From the NCBI RefSeq assembly GCF_900188445.1, contig NZ_FZOR01000048.1, positions 1 to 61,042 of the forward strand: a stretch of 61,042 nucleotides of DNA, written 5' to 3'. The position numbers were made by a program, and so were the translations under genes. The DNA comes from Actinomadura meyerae (GTDB lineage: Bacteria; Actinomycetota; Actinomycetes; Streptosporangiales; Streptosporangiaceae). Each line of letters begins with the position of its first letter. The stretch's first letter is position 1. Under the pieces are notes generated by a model. That model was not told the DNA's origin and made no database searches. It worked only from the letters and a program-made list of their open reading frames with translations. Shown here piece after piece: positions 1-6,892 of the stretch.

Positions 1-2
1 TC

Positions 3-68
3 AAAACCCACACCACCTACGACCAGACCACCGCATGGTCACACCACCACCACGACCTCGCCGCTTGA
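3..68 (+). CDS. C-terminal end of an unidentified gene (partial)
   Basis: One frame stays open from the window edge to a TGA at 66-68 and gives a His/Thr-rich 21-residue tail (it includes a run of four His). The base composition is poorer in G than the neighbouring genes. I do not recognise the family. It converges on the thiamine-diphosphate enzyme. Other frames are also open here, so the reading frame itself is a guess. Confidence 0.25.
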   Translation, partial: KTHTTYDQTTAWSHHHHDLAA

Positions 69-108
69 CATTCAACCTCCAGGGATGTCTGACGCGCTCG
101 CATCAGGC

Positions 109-149
109 GCGGGCAGGTTCAGAAGGGACGCGGGCAGGTTCAGAAGGGA
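109..149. repeat. 21-nt tandem duplication at a gene end
   Basis: The 20-base sequence GCGGGCAGGTTCAGAAGGGA occurs at 109-128 and again at 130-149, a period of 21. The second copy contains the stop codon (140-142, minus strand) of the thiamine-diphosphate enzyme, so the gene's 3' end has been duplicated just outside the coding region. Confidence 0.85.
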
Positions 150-1795
150 TCGGTGAGGTCTCCCAGCTTGTCGGTCAGCCGCAGGTTGTGGGAGTAGTCG
201 ACCGGGACGGTGACGACGGAGACGGTGTCCTCGGCCAGGGCCTTGCGGAGGGTGGGGAGCAGTTCGGCGGCCGACTCCACCCGGTGGCCGGTGGCGCCGA
301 AGCTCTCCGCGTACTTCACGAAGTCGGGGTTGCCGAACGCGATGTGCGAGCTGGCGCCGAGTTCGAGGTCCATCTTCCAGCCGATCAGGCCGTAGGCGGA
401 GTCGTCCCAGATGAGCACGGTGATCGGGATGTTCTCGCGGACGGCCGTCTCCAGCTCCTGGGAGTTCATCAGGAACGCGCCGTCGCCGGTCGCGGCGAGC
501 ACCCGCCGGTCGGGGCGGGCGAGCTTGGCGGCGATCGCGCCCGGCACCGCGAAGCCCATCGACGACAGGCCGTTGGAGACCAGCAGCGTGTTCGGCTCGT
601 AGGTCGGGTACATGCGCGCCATCCACATCTTCACCGCCCCGGTGTCGGCGAGGACGATGTCCTCGCGGCCCATGGCGGCGCGGATGTCGGCGACGACGCG
701 GCGCGGCGACAGCGGGTGGCCGTCCTCGGTGGCGCCCTCGGCGAGCTCCTCGCGCAGCATCTCGCGGATCCGCCGGCCGGTCGAGGGCAGGTCGAAGCGC
801 CGGTGGACGGAGTCGGCGAGCGCGTGCAGCGACCGGGAGATGTCGCCCTGCACGCCGACCTCGACCGGGTAGTGGTCGTCGACCTCGGCGGGGAACTGGT
901 GGATGTGGATGATCTTCTTGTCCGCGGCCGGGTTGACCTTGACCGGGTCGAACTCCTGGAGCTCGTAGCCGACCGCGATCAGGACGTCCGCCTCGTCGAA
1001 GCCGAAGTTGACGTAGTCGTGCCGCATGAAGCCGACGGCGCCGAGGGCGTTGCGGTGGTCGTCGGGGAAGATGCCCTTGCCGTTGAACGTCGTCGCGACC
1101 GGCAGGCCGAGGCGCTCGGAGAAGTAGACCAGGGCGCCGCTCGCCCCGGCGCGGGTGGCGCCGTGCCCGGCGAGGACGATCGGCCGCCGGGCGAGCGCGA
1201 GCACGTCGGCGGCGCGCGCGATCTGGGACGGCGACGGCTCCTGCGGCCGGACGGTGTTCACCGGCAGCGGCGCGAGGCCGGGGTCGACCTTCGCCGACTC
1301 GACGTCCTCGGGGATGGCGAGGTACACGGCGCCGGGCCGCTCGGTCTGCGCGGTCTTGAACGCCTTGCGCACCATCTCCGGCAGCGCTTGGGCGCGCGGC
1401 GCCAGCTCCGCCCACTTGGTGATCGGCCGGAACAGCGACACCAGGTCGATGATCTGGTGCGACTCCTTGTAGATGCGGTCCAGGCCGACCTGGGCGGAGA
1501 TCGCGACGACCGGGGTGCTGTTGGTGGTGGCGTCGGCGACGCCGAGCTGAAGGTTGATCGCGCCGGGGCCGAGGGTCGCGGACGCCACCCCGGCGCGGCC
1601 CGTGAGGCGCCCGTAGATCTCCGCCATGAACGCCGCGCCCTGCTCGTGCCGGACGAGGATGTAGCGGATCGACGAGTCGTTCAGGGCGTTGACGAAGTGG
1701 ATGTTCTCCTCGCCCGGGATGCCGAAGACGTACTCGACGCCCTCCGCCTCCAGGGTCCTGACGAGCAGCCTGGCGGCCGCCTCCTGCGTGGACAT
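140..1795 (-). CDS. Thiamine-diphosphate-dependent enzyme, acetolactate synthase large-subunit-like
   Basis: About 551 residues, the usual length for the acetolactate synthase/pyruvate-oxidase superfamily, whose members decarboxylate a 2-oxo acid on thiamine diphosphate and transfer the two-carbon unit. Visible are the N-terminal FGIPGEEN segment, the RHEQGAAFMAE segment with the conserved cofactor-activating Glu (about residue 54), and the GDGAFLMN cofactor-binding motif near residue 430, which ends in WDD instead of the usual NN. No small regulatory subunit (ilvN) is adjacent, so a catabolic or specialised role is as likely as branched-chain synthesis. The start at 1795 gives the family-typical MSTQEAA beginning; ATG at 1807 and 1867 are alternatives without a well-spaced ribosome site. 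The 3' end lies in a tandem duplication. Confidence 0.9.
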   Translation of the reverse strand: MSTQEAAARLLVRTLEAEGVEYVFGIPGEENIHFVNALNDSSIRYILVRHEQGAAFMAEIYGRLTGRAGVASATLGPGAINLQLGVADATTNSTPVVAISAQVGLDRIYKESHQIIDLVSLFRPITKWAELAPRAQALPEMVRKAFKTAQTERPGAVYLAIPEDVESAKVDPGLAPLPVNTVRPQEPSPSQIARAADVLALARRPIVLAGHGATRAGASGALVYFSERLGLPVATTFNGKGIFPDDHRNALGAVGFMRHDYVNFGFDEADVLIAVGYELQEFDPVKVNPAADKKIIHIHQFPAEVDDHYPVEVGVQGDISRSLHALADSVHRRFDLPSTGRRIREMLREELAEGATEDGHPLSPRRVVADIRAAMGREDIVLADTGAVKMWMARMYPTYEPNTLLVSNGLSSMGFAVPGAIAAKLARPDRRVLAATGDGAFLMNSQELETAVRENIPITVLIWDDSAYGLIGWKMDLELGASSHIAFGNPDFVKYAESFGATGHRVESAAELLPTLRKALAEDTVSVVTVPVDYSHNLRLTDKLGDLTDPF

Positions 1796-1944
1796 CGTGT
1801 GTCCCATCTCCAGTCCGCGAATGGTGTGCGTGTCTCTGGGTGCATCCGGTGCAGCACCCGGAGACATGCCTCCATTCCGCCCGGTGATGTGCAGTCGATC
1901 TCGTCAGATGCCGACGAACCCGGCAGCGGCGCCGGGATCCCCGG

Positions 1945-2970
1945 TCAGGAGTCGGCCATGTCCTTGATGGCGCGCAGGGTCGGCTCGTCCCGCACCCCGG
2001 CGATCAGCAGGGTGGTGACGGGGCTGTCGCGCCAGAGCTGGAGCCGCTCCTTGATGCGGCCGAGCGGGCCGAGCAGCGAGATGGCGTCGGCCAGCTCGGC
2101 CGGCACCGCCTTGATCGCCTCGTCGCGGCGGCCGGCCAGGAACAGCTCCTGGACGCGCTCGGCCTGCTCCGCGTAGCCGAGCCGGCCGATCAGGTCGAGG
2201 TGGAAGTTGCGCTCCTTGGCGCCCATCCCGCCGATGTAGAAGGCGAGCGGGACCTTGGCGAACTCCAGCGCGGCGGCGACGTCGTCGGTGACGATCGTGG
2301 TGACGGTCGCGGCGATCTCGAACCCGTCCGGCCGGTCCGCCAGCGAGGCGCCGAAGAGGGCGTCGATCTGCCGCGGGTCGACGAACAGCGGCAGCCAGCC
2401 CTGCGCGACCTCGGCGGACAGCGCGACGTTCTTCGGGCCCTCCGCGCCCAGGTAGACGGGGATCTCCGGGCGGACGGGATGCACGATCGACTTCAGCGGC
2501 TTGCCGAGCCCGGCGCCGCCCGGGTACGGCAGCGGGTAGTGCGGGCCCTCGCTGGTCACCGGGCTTTCGCGGCGCCACACCTGGCGGACGATGTCGAGGT
2601 ACTCGCGGGTGCGGGCGAGCGGCTTGGGGAACGGCTGCCCGTACCAGCCCTCCACGACCTGCGGGCCGGACGCGCCGAGGCCGAGGATCACCCGCCCGCC
2701 GGACAGCGCGTCCAGCGTGAGCGCGTGCATCGCGGTGGCCGCCGGGGTGCGCGCCGACATCTGCACGACGGCGGTGCCGAGCTTGATCCGGGAGGTGCGG
2801 GCGGCGTACCAGGCCAGCGGGGTGAACGCGTCCGAGCCGTACGCCTCGGCGGTGAACACCGAGTCGTAGCCGCAGCGCTCGGCGGCCAGCACCGTCTCGG
2901 TCTGGTCGTCGGGGTCCCTCTGCCAGTAGCCGACGTTGATGCCGAGCTTGAGTTCCGCGGTCACGTTCAC
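1945..2970 (-). CDS. LLM-class F420-dependent oxidoreductase
   Basis: A 341-residue luciferase-like TIM barrel. The start LGINVGYW, the segment IKLGTAVVQM and the GRVILGLGASGP loop are typical of the F420-using LLM subgroup of actinomycetes, which take hydride from reduced coenzyme F420 to reduce a substrate, in some pathways a CoA thioester or lactone. The substrate cannot be read from the sequence. A perfect 18-base palindrome matching the KstR operator lies 26 bases upstream of the start, which suggests control by a steroid- or lipid-responsive TetR repressor and a role in side-chain or sterol breakdown. The neighbouring thiamine-diphosphate gene is on the same strand 149 bases downstream. 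Confidence 0.9.
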   Translation of the reverse strand: MNVTAELKLGINVGYWQRDPDDQTETVLAAERCGYDSVFTAEAYGSDAFTPLAWYAARTSRIKLGTAVVQMSARTPAATAMHALTLDALSGGRVILGLGASGPQVVEGWYGQPFPKPLARTREYLDIVRQVWRRESPVTSEGPHYPLPYPGGAGLGKPLKSIVHPVRPEIPVYLGAEGPKNVALSAEVAQGWLPLFVDPRQIDALFGASLADRPDGFEIAATVTTIVTDDVAAALEFAKVPLAFYIGGMGAKERNFHLDLIGRLGYAEQAERVQELFLAGRRDEAIKAVPAELADAISLLGPLGRIKERLQLWRDSPVTTLLIAGVRDEPTLRAIKDMADS

Positions 2971-2995
2971 CCTCCGGTTGTCGACGCACCGCGAT

Positions 2996-3013
2996 ACTAG
3001 AACACGTTCTAGT
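2996..3013. promoter_or_regulatory. KstR-type operator palindrome
   Basis: ACTAGAACACGTTCTAGT is a perfect palindrome with 8-base arms and a 2-base centre. Its core fits the TnnAACnnGTTnnA consensus published for the TetR-family repressor KstR of mycobacteria. It lies just upstream of the LLM oxidoreductase start and far from the DUF397 gene end, so it should act on the former. Confidence 0.75.
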
Positions 3014-3130
3014 TTCGGGGAAGGGGCCGTTCCGCGGGCGCGGGCCTTGGACGCCGGCCCTGAGCACGGGCCGTGGACACGGGCGGGGGCCGCGGCGAGC
3101 GCGTCGCCCGCCGCGGCCCCCGGCCGCTCG

Positions 3131-3331
3131 CTAGCTCTCCTTGATCGCGTCCAGCAGGCCCCGCCAGGCGGACGGCGTCAGCACCAGGGCCGGTCCGGCG
3201 GGGTCCTTGGAGTCGCGCACCGCACGCAGGTCGCGGGCCAGTGGCGCCACCTCGACGCACTGGTCGCCGCTCCCGCTGCGGGACGACTTGCGCCAGACGG
3301 CGCCGGTGAGTTCGCGCTGCAGGTTGGTCAC
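3131..3331 (-). CDS. DUF397 domain protein
   Basis: A 66-residue protein made almost wholly of a DUF397 domain (WRKSSRSGSGDQCVEVA near the N-terminus, VRDSKDPAGPALVLTP in the middle). These small actinomycete proteins are encoded beside an XRE regulator and act as its partner, probably tuning DNA binding. The GTG start at 3331 overlaps the stop of the upstream regulator gene by 4 bases (GTGA), so the two are translationally coupled. Confidence 0.93.
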   Translation of the reverse strand: MTNLQRELTGAVWRKSSRSGSGDQCVEVAPLARDLRAVRDSKDPAGPALVLTPSAWRGLLDAIKES

Positions 3332-4173
3332 GTGCTGCTCCTTGCTGCCTCGACGATGAGGTGCGCGGATTCCTCGGGGGACAGGGCTTCCGCTTCGATC
3401 CGATCGAAGCGGTACCTATGCTTCGCTATTTCCTCGGCACTCTCAAGGTAAACGTCGCCCATAGTGCCCTCGACGTAGGCGATATCGGGGTCTGCGGGGT
3501 CAGGAAACGACAATATGGTGAAACGTCCGTCGAGGCCCGCATGCTCCTGCGCTGTATATGGAAGAACCTGAATCGTCACGGTTGGGTGGGTTTGCATGAC
3601 GGCGGCGAGCGCCTCCAGCTGGGCCCGCATCACCTTCGTGCCGCCGATCGGGCGGTGCAGCACCGACTCGTCGAAGATGACCTGCAGGCGAGGCGCCTCC
3701 GCGCGGTCCAGCAGTGCCTGGCGGATCTTGCGGGCCGCGATGCGGCGCTCGATGTCCTCCTGGGCGGGCAGCAGCCGGCCCGCCGTGATCACGGCGCGGG
3801 AGTACGGCTCGGTCTGCAGCAGCCCGTGCACGAGCTGCGGGTCCCAGGTGCGGATGTGGGAGGCCTCGTCCTCCAGCGCGACGTAGCTGCCGGCGAAGAC
3901 GTCCTGGTAGGCGGTCCACCAGCCGCGCTGGCCCGCCTGCCGGGCGAGGGTGATGAGCGCGTCGCGGTCCGGGCTCGGGACCCCGTAGAGGTCGAGGATG
4001 TCGGCGATGTCGCCGGGCTTCGGGCGGGTCTGGCTCGTCTCGAGCCGGGAGACGGTGGCGCGCGACCAGTCGAGCCGGTCCGCCACCTCCTGCAGGGTGA
4101 GGCCCTGCTCCTCGCGCAGCTTACGGAGCTCCCGCGCGAGGCGGCGGCCACGGACGGTGGGGCGGTAGGTCAT
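3328..4173 (-). CDS. XRE-family helix-turn-helix regulator with DUF5753 domain
   Basis: 281 residues from ATG 4173. An N-terminal helix-turn-helix (LTLQEVADRLDWSRATVSRL, about residues 27-46) is followed by a C-terminal DUF5753 domain, which is thought to receive the signal or bind the DUF397 partner. This is the common actinomycete arrangement related to the Streptomyces WhiJ/AbaA group, which affects development and antibiotic production. The partner DUF397 gene follows with a 4-base overlap, and an anti-sigma-like ATPase is divergent. A palindrome GAGTCTTGCGACTC lies 8 bases before the start codon, well placed for autoregulation. A longer reading from 4245 is unlikely because the added residues show no family similarity. 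Confidence 0.93.
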   Translation of the reverse strand: MTYRPTVRGRRLARELRKLREEQGLTLQEVADRLDWSRATVSRLETSQTRPKPGDIADILDLYGVPSPDRDALITLARQAGQRGWWTAYQDVFAGSYVALEDEASHIRTWDPQLVHGLLQTEPYSRAVITAGRLLPAQEDIERRIAARKIRQALLDRAEAPRLQVIFDESVLHRPIGGTKVMRAQLEALAAVMQTHPTVTIQVLPYTAQEHAGLDGRFTILSFPDPADPDIAYVEGTMGDVYLESAEEIAKHRYRFDRIEAEALSPEESAHLIVEAARSST

Positions 4174-4180
4174 GGGAGTG

Positions 4181-4290
4181 GAGTCTTGCGACTCTCGCCG
4201 CCCGTCACAATGCGATTGGGAAACCCCGCGCTGCGTGCCGGGCAATTCCGGGAAGGCGCTTGCGATCGTGAGATTCTCACGAGAGTCTTG
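4181..4290. promoter_or_regulatory. Divergent control region with repeated GAGTCTTG element
   Basis: GAGTC-TTGC-GACTC at 4181-4194 is a perfect inverted repeat. GAGTCTTG recurs at 4283-4290 and GTGAG-ATT-CTCAC at 4268-4280 is another small palindrome; GACTCTC (4190-4196) and GAGAGTC (4281-4287) pair across the region. These are candidate operators for the HTH/DUF397 regulator acting on both divergent genes. The 4181 element matches 11 of 14 bases of an element at 28195. Confidence 0.55.
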
Positions 4291-4364
4291 AATCCGTGAC
4301 CGCCCGAAGACCCACAGTGACGGCGGCGGTCACGTGCCCGGGCACGTTGACCACGGGAGGACCC

Positions 4365-4907
4365 GTGAAGAGCACGCCGGCCGAGCCTACGGCGGACGCC
4401 ACGAACGACCCCTTCATCCTCACCGGGGCGGAGGGCCTGCTGCCCGCCGCGCGCGACGGCGACGACGCGACCGGCGACGGCATGCCCGGCTGGGTCTGGG
4501 CCCTGCCGGGCGGCCCCGGCTGCGCCGGGCACGCCCGCCGCGTCCTGCGCGACGCCCTCGGTTCGCTCGGCGTGCCGCCGGACCCCGCCGCCGACGCGCT
4601 GCTCATGGCCAGCGAGCTGGCGACCAACGCCTACCAGCATGCGGGCGGGCACGGCCCCCACGAACTGTGGCTGTACCGGGGCGGCGGCCGGGCGCGGGAG
4701 ATCCGCTGCGCGGTCTTCGACGCGTTCGCCGACGCCGCGCTGCCCGGCTACTCGTGGACGTCCGGCGACTGCGGCCGCGGGCTCAGCATCGTCCGGGACC
4801 TGTCCGGCGGGCTCTGGGGGCTGCGGCGCACCTTCTCCCGGCTGGGGCCGCCCGTGCGCGGCAAGGCCGTCTGGTTCGCCGTCCCGGGCGCCGCGTTCTC
4901 GTCCTGA
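4365..4907 (+). CDS. Anti-sigma-factor-like ATP-binding protein (HATPase_c)
   Basis: About 180 residues with a GHKL/histidine-kinase-like ATPase fold: N box ELATNAYQHA and G1-like SGDCGRGLSIV. Proteins of this RsbW/SpoIIAB type in actinomycetes bind ATP and act as anti-sigma factors or kinases of anti-sigma antagonists. It is divergent from the HTH/DUF397 pair, the usual three-gene neighbourhood. The GTG at 4365 follows GGGAGG by four bases; an upstream GTG at 4296 would add 23 residues and has no clear ribosome site. The N-terminal 45 residues look disordered. Confidence 0.88.
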   Translation: MKSTPAEPTADATNDPFILTGAEGLLPAARDGDDATGDGMPGWVWALPGGPGCAGHARRVLRDALGSLGVPPDPAADALLMASELATNAYQHAGGHGPHELWLYRGGGRAREIRCAVFDAFADAALPGYSWTSGDCGRGLSIVRDLSGGLWGLRRTFSRLGPPVRGKAVWFAVPGAAFSS

Positions 4908-4977
4908 CGGCCGGGCCCCTGGCGGGCGGCCGGGCCTCCCGCGGGCGGCGGTCCCGCCGCGGTCGGTCCCGCCGGGG

Positions 4978-5574
4978 TCAGTCCTTCTCCAGGGCGGGGC
5001 CGATGTCGCTGACCATCGTCATCAGCGACCGGGAGAGCAGCGTGTGCACCTGCTCGCGGTCGAGCGTCTTCTCCTGCAGCCACTGCCGCGTCGCCGCGTC
5101 CACCAGCCCGGAGTAGACGCGCAGGACGGCCCGCAGCGTCTCCGTCGGCTCCGGCACCCGCAGGACGGCGAGCATGTGCTCGACCGCCTGGTCCTTGAAC
5201 CGGTTGACGATCCGCAGGAGCTCGGGGTCCTGGCCGAAGCCCTCGGCGTCCAGCGCCGCGAACCAGGTCGTCGCGTTCTGCTCGGCGGTGTCCAGGAACA
5301 GGTTCACCAGCAGCTCGACGGACTCGGGCAGCGTCAGCCGGTCGTCCGGCGGCGGGGCCTGCATCGCGGCGGACGCCGTCAGGCCCTGGACGACCTTCAG
5401 GAACAGCTCGCGCTTCGTCCCGAAGTAGTAGTGGATCAGGCCGCGCTGCACGCCGGTCTCCCGGGCGATCGCGGCCGTGGACACCTCCGCGTACGGAAGC
5501 TCGGTGAACATCCGCCGAGCGACGGCCAGGATCTGGGCACGCCGTTCGTCCGGGGACAGGCGCTGGTAGCTCAC
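4978..5574 (-). CDS. TetR/AcrR-family transcriptional regulator
   Basis: 198 residues. The N-terminal tetR helix-turn-helix is clear (VSTAAIARETGVQRGLIHYY at about residues 31-50, then the FGTK turn). The C-terminal half is helical and ligand-binding in this family, with no similarity that names the ligand. It is divergent from the acetyltransferase at 5635 with only 60 bases between the starts, so it may repress that gene and itself. It converges on the anti-sigma-like gene; the 70 bases between them are GC-rich and contain repeated GGTCCCGCCG sequence that can fold. Confidence 0.92.
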   Translation of the reverse strand: MSYQRLSPDERRAQILAVARRMFTELPYAEVSTAAIARETGVQRGLIHYYFGTKRELFLKVVQGLTASAAMQAPPPDDRLTLPESVELLVNLFLDTAEQNATTWFAALDAEGFGQDPELLRIVNRFKDQAVEHMLAVLRVPEPTETLRAVLRVYSGLVDAATRQWLQEKTLDREQVHTLLSRSLMTMVSDIGPALEKD

Positions 5575-5634
5575 CGTCGCAGCCTATTCTGTGCGGGCGG
5601 CCCGCGCCGTGCGGGCGGGGTGAGGGGAGCGTGC

Positions 5635-6270
5635 GTGAACGGCTTCGAGGGGGACGTGCGCCTGACCGGTGAGCGGCTCGTCCTCCGCCCGTTCGGCCTG
5701 GAGGACGCCGCGACGCTGATCGAGGTGATCCGCGCCGGGGAGGACTTCCTGCCGCCCAACTTCCCGACCGTCCTGGAGGCCGAGCCCCTCGCCTGGTTCC
5801 TCCGGACGGGCGTCCACAACATTCAGAACCTGGGTCTCGGCATCCATCTCGCGGTGACAGAGCGGTGCACCGGCGACCTTGTCGGCACGATCGGGCTGTT
5901 CAAGGTGGACTGGGCCCAGCTGACGTGCGAGGTCGGGTACGGGATGCGGCCGGGCGCGCGCGGGCGCGGCCACGCGACCGAGGCGCTCGGCCTGATCACC
6001 GAGTGGGCGCTGCGCGACCGCGGGCTGTTCCGCGTGGAGCTGCGGGCGATGGTCACCAACCACGCCTCGATCCGGGTCGCGGAGAAGGGCGGCTACGTGC
6101 GCGAGGGCATCGCGCGCGGCGCCGAGCGCGACGCGGACGGCGTCAACCGGGACATGATCGTGTTCAGCCGGATCGCGACCGATCCGCCGCCGCGCGGCGC
6201 GCCGCCGTCGCGTCCGGGCGGCGCCTCCGCGAGGCTCGGCGCCGACGACGAGGAGGGACGGCAGCAGTGA
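5635..6270 (+). CDS. GNAT-family N-acetyltransferase (RimJ/RimL type)
   Basis: 211 residues from GTG 5635, which has GAGGGGAG five bases upstream. The fold is the RimJ/RimL-like GNAT class that acetylates amino groups of proteins or small molecules with acetyl-CoA: LTGERLVLRPF start, acetyl-CoA loop RPGARGRGHATEAL (about residues 106-119), and the NHASIRVAEKGGYVREG segment. The last 35 residues are Pro/Ala/Arg-rich and outside the domain. It overlaps the next gene by 4 bases (GTGA), so it is translated with the cobalamin-type genes although a role there is not evident. Confidence 0.9.
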   Translation: MNGFEGDVRLTGERLVLRPFGLEDAATLIEVIRAGEDFLPPNFPTVLEAEPLAWFLRTGVHNIQNLGLGIHLAVTERCTGDLVGTIGLFKVDWAQLTCEVGYGMRPGARGRGHATEALGLITEWALRDRGLFRVELRAMVTNHASIRVAEKGGYVREGIARGAERDADGVNRDMIVFSRIATDPPPRGAPPSRPGGASARLGADDEEGRQQ

Positions 6271-6773
6271 CCGCGACGGAACGGACGCTCGTGATGTACG
6301 GGGAGGGCGCGCGCGAGGCGGCCCATCGGATGCTTCCGAAGCTGCCGGAGGAGCGCTTCGTCCCGGCCGGCGCGGGCGCGGCCGGGGTCCGCGACGCGGT
6401 CGCGACGGCGGTCGAGGAGGGGGTCGCGCAGGTCGTGCTGGTCGCTGGCCTGGGCGAGCAGATCGCCGTGCTGGGCGGCATGGCGGGCCTGCTGGAGTCG
6501 GTCACGCTCGACATGGACTGCGGGGTCGCTCTGGCCGGGGAGGTCTCCCGGGCGGCGAGTCCGCGCGACGTGTACGCGCTGTGGGAGGCGGCGGGCAAGC
6601 TCGGGCCCTGCGGGCGGGAGCTGTGCCGCCGGACGGCCGGTGAGCTGGAGCGCGTCGCCGCCGAGGCGGCCGGGGCGCCGGACGCGCAGGACGCGCCGGT
6701 CGCGGCGCAGGTCGTCCTGGTGGACGCGGCGGGGGAGCGCATGGTCGGCGTGTACGGGCGGATGGCCCGGTGA
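6267..6773 (+). CDS. Stand-alone C-terminal half of CbiD (cobalt-precorrin-5B C1-methyltransferase-like)
   Basis: 168 residues. From memory of CbiD proteins, this aligns with their C-terminal half: LVMYGEGAR, LPKLPEERFV, VVLVAGLGEQIAVLGG, a Cys-rich helix with CGRELCRR, and a closing strand ending GERMVGVYGR. The N-terminal half of CbiD, with the conserved GYTTGACA-like segment, is missing and no frame upstream supplies it: the preceding gene is an unrelated acetyltransferase. CbiD methylates C1 of the corrin ring during cobalamin synthesis. Whether a half protein has activity, or works with an N-terminal half encoded elsewhere, is unknown. GTG start overlaps the acetyltransferase stop. Position immediately before cobL fits a cobalamin role. 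Confidence 0.7.
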   Translation: MTATERTLVMYGEGAREAAHRMLPKLPEERFVPAGAGAAGVRDAVATAVEEGVAQVVLVAGLGEQIAVLGGMAGLLESVTLDMDCGVALAGEVSRAASPRDVYALWEAAGKLGPCGRELCRRTAGELERVAAEAAGAPDAQDAPVAAQVVLVDAAGERMVGVYGRMAR

Positions 6774-6792
6774 CCGTCCGCCCGCCGGGGGA

Positions 6793-6814
6793 GCGGCTCC
6801 GCTTCGGGAGCCGC
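6793..6814 (+). terminator. Hairpin between the CbiD-like gene and cobL
   Basis: GCGGCTCC at 6793-6800 pairs perfectly with GGAGCCGC at 6807-6814 around a 6-base loop, 19 bases after the stop codon. There is no T-run, so it is either a GC-type terminator or a processing/stability structure. Confidence 0.45.
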
Positions 6815-6842
6815 CGCTGGGTCGGCGATCGGCTCGGTCTTC

Positions 6843-6874
6843 GAGTGGGTCGGTAGGCGAGTGGTTCGGTAGGC
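6843..6874. repeat. 16-nt tandem duplication before cobL
   Basis: GAGTGGGTCGGTAGGC (6843-6858) is followed directly by GAGTGGTTCGGTAGGC (6859-6874), one mismatch. It lies in the leader of cobL; a functional role is not evident. Confidence 0.85.
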
Positions 6875-6892
6875 GATTGGCAGGGCAGGGCG

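Noticed and set aside
35..2176. 713-codon open frame on the plus strand
   Set aside because: It is antisense to the thiamine-diphosphate enzyme and LLM oxidoreductase; its product is Arg/Asp/Val-rich without domains, a normal shadow in high-GC DNA.
5575..6892. Cobalamin riboswitch before the cobalamin genes
   Set aside because: No B12-box-like conserved sequence was found in the leader or in the gap before cobL.
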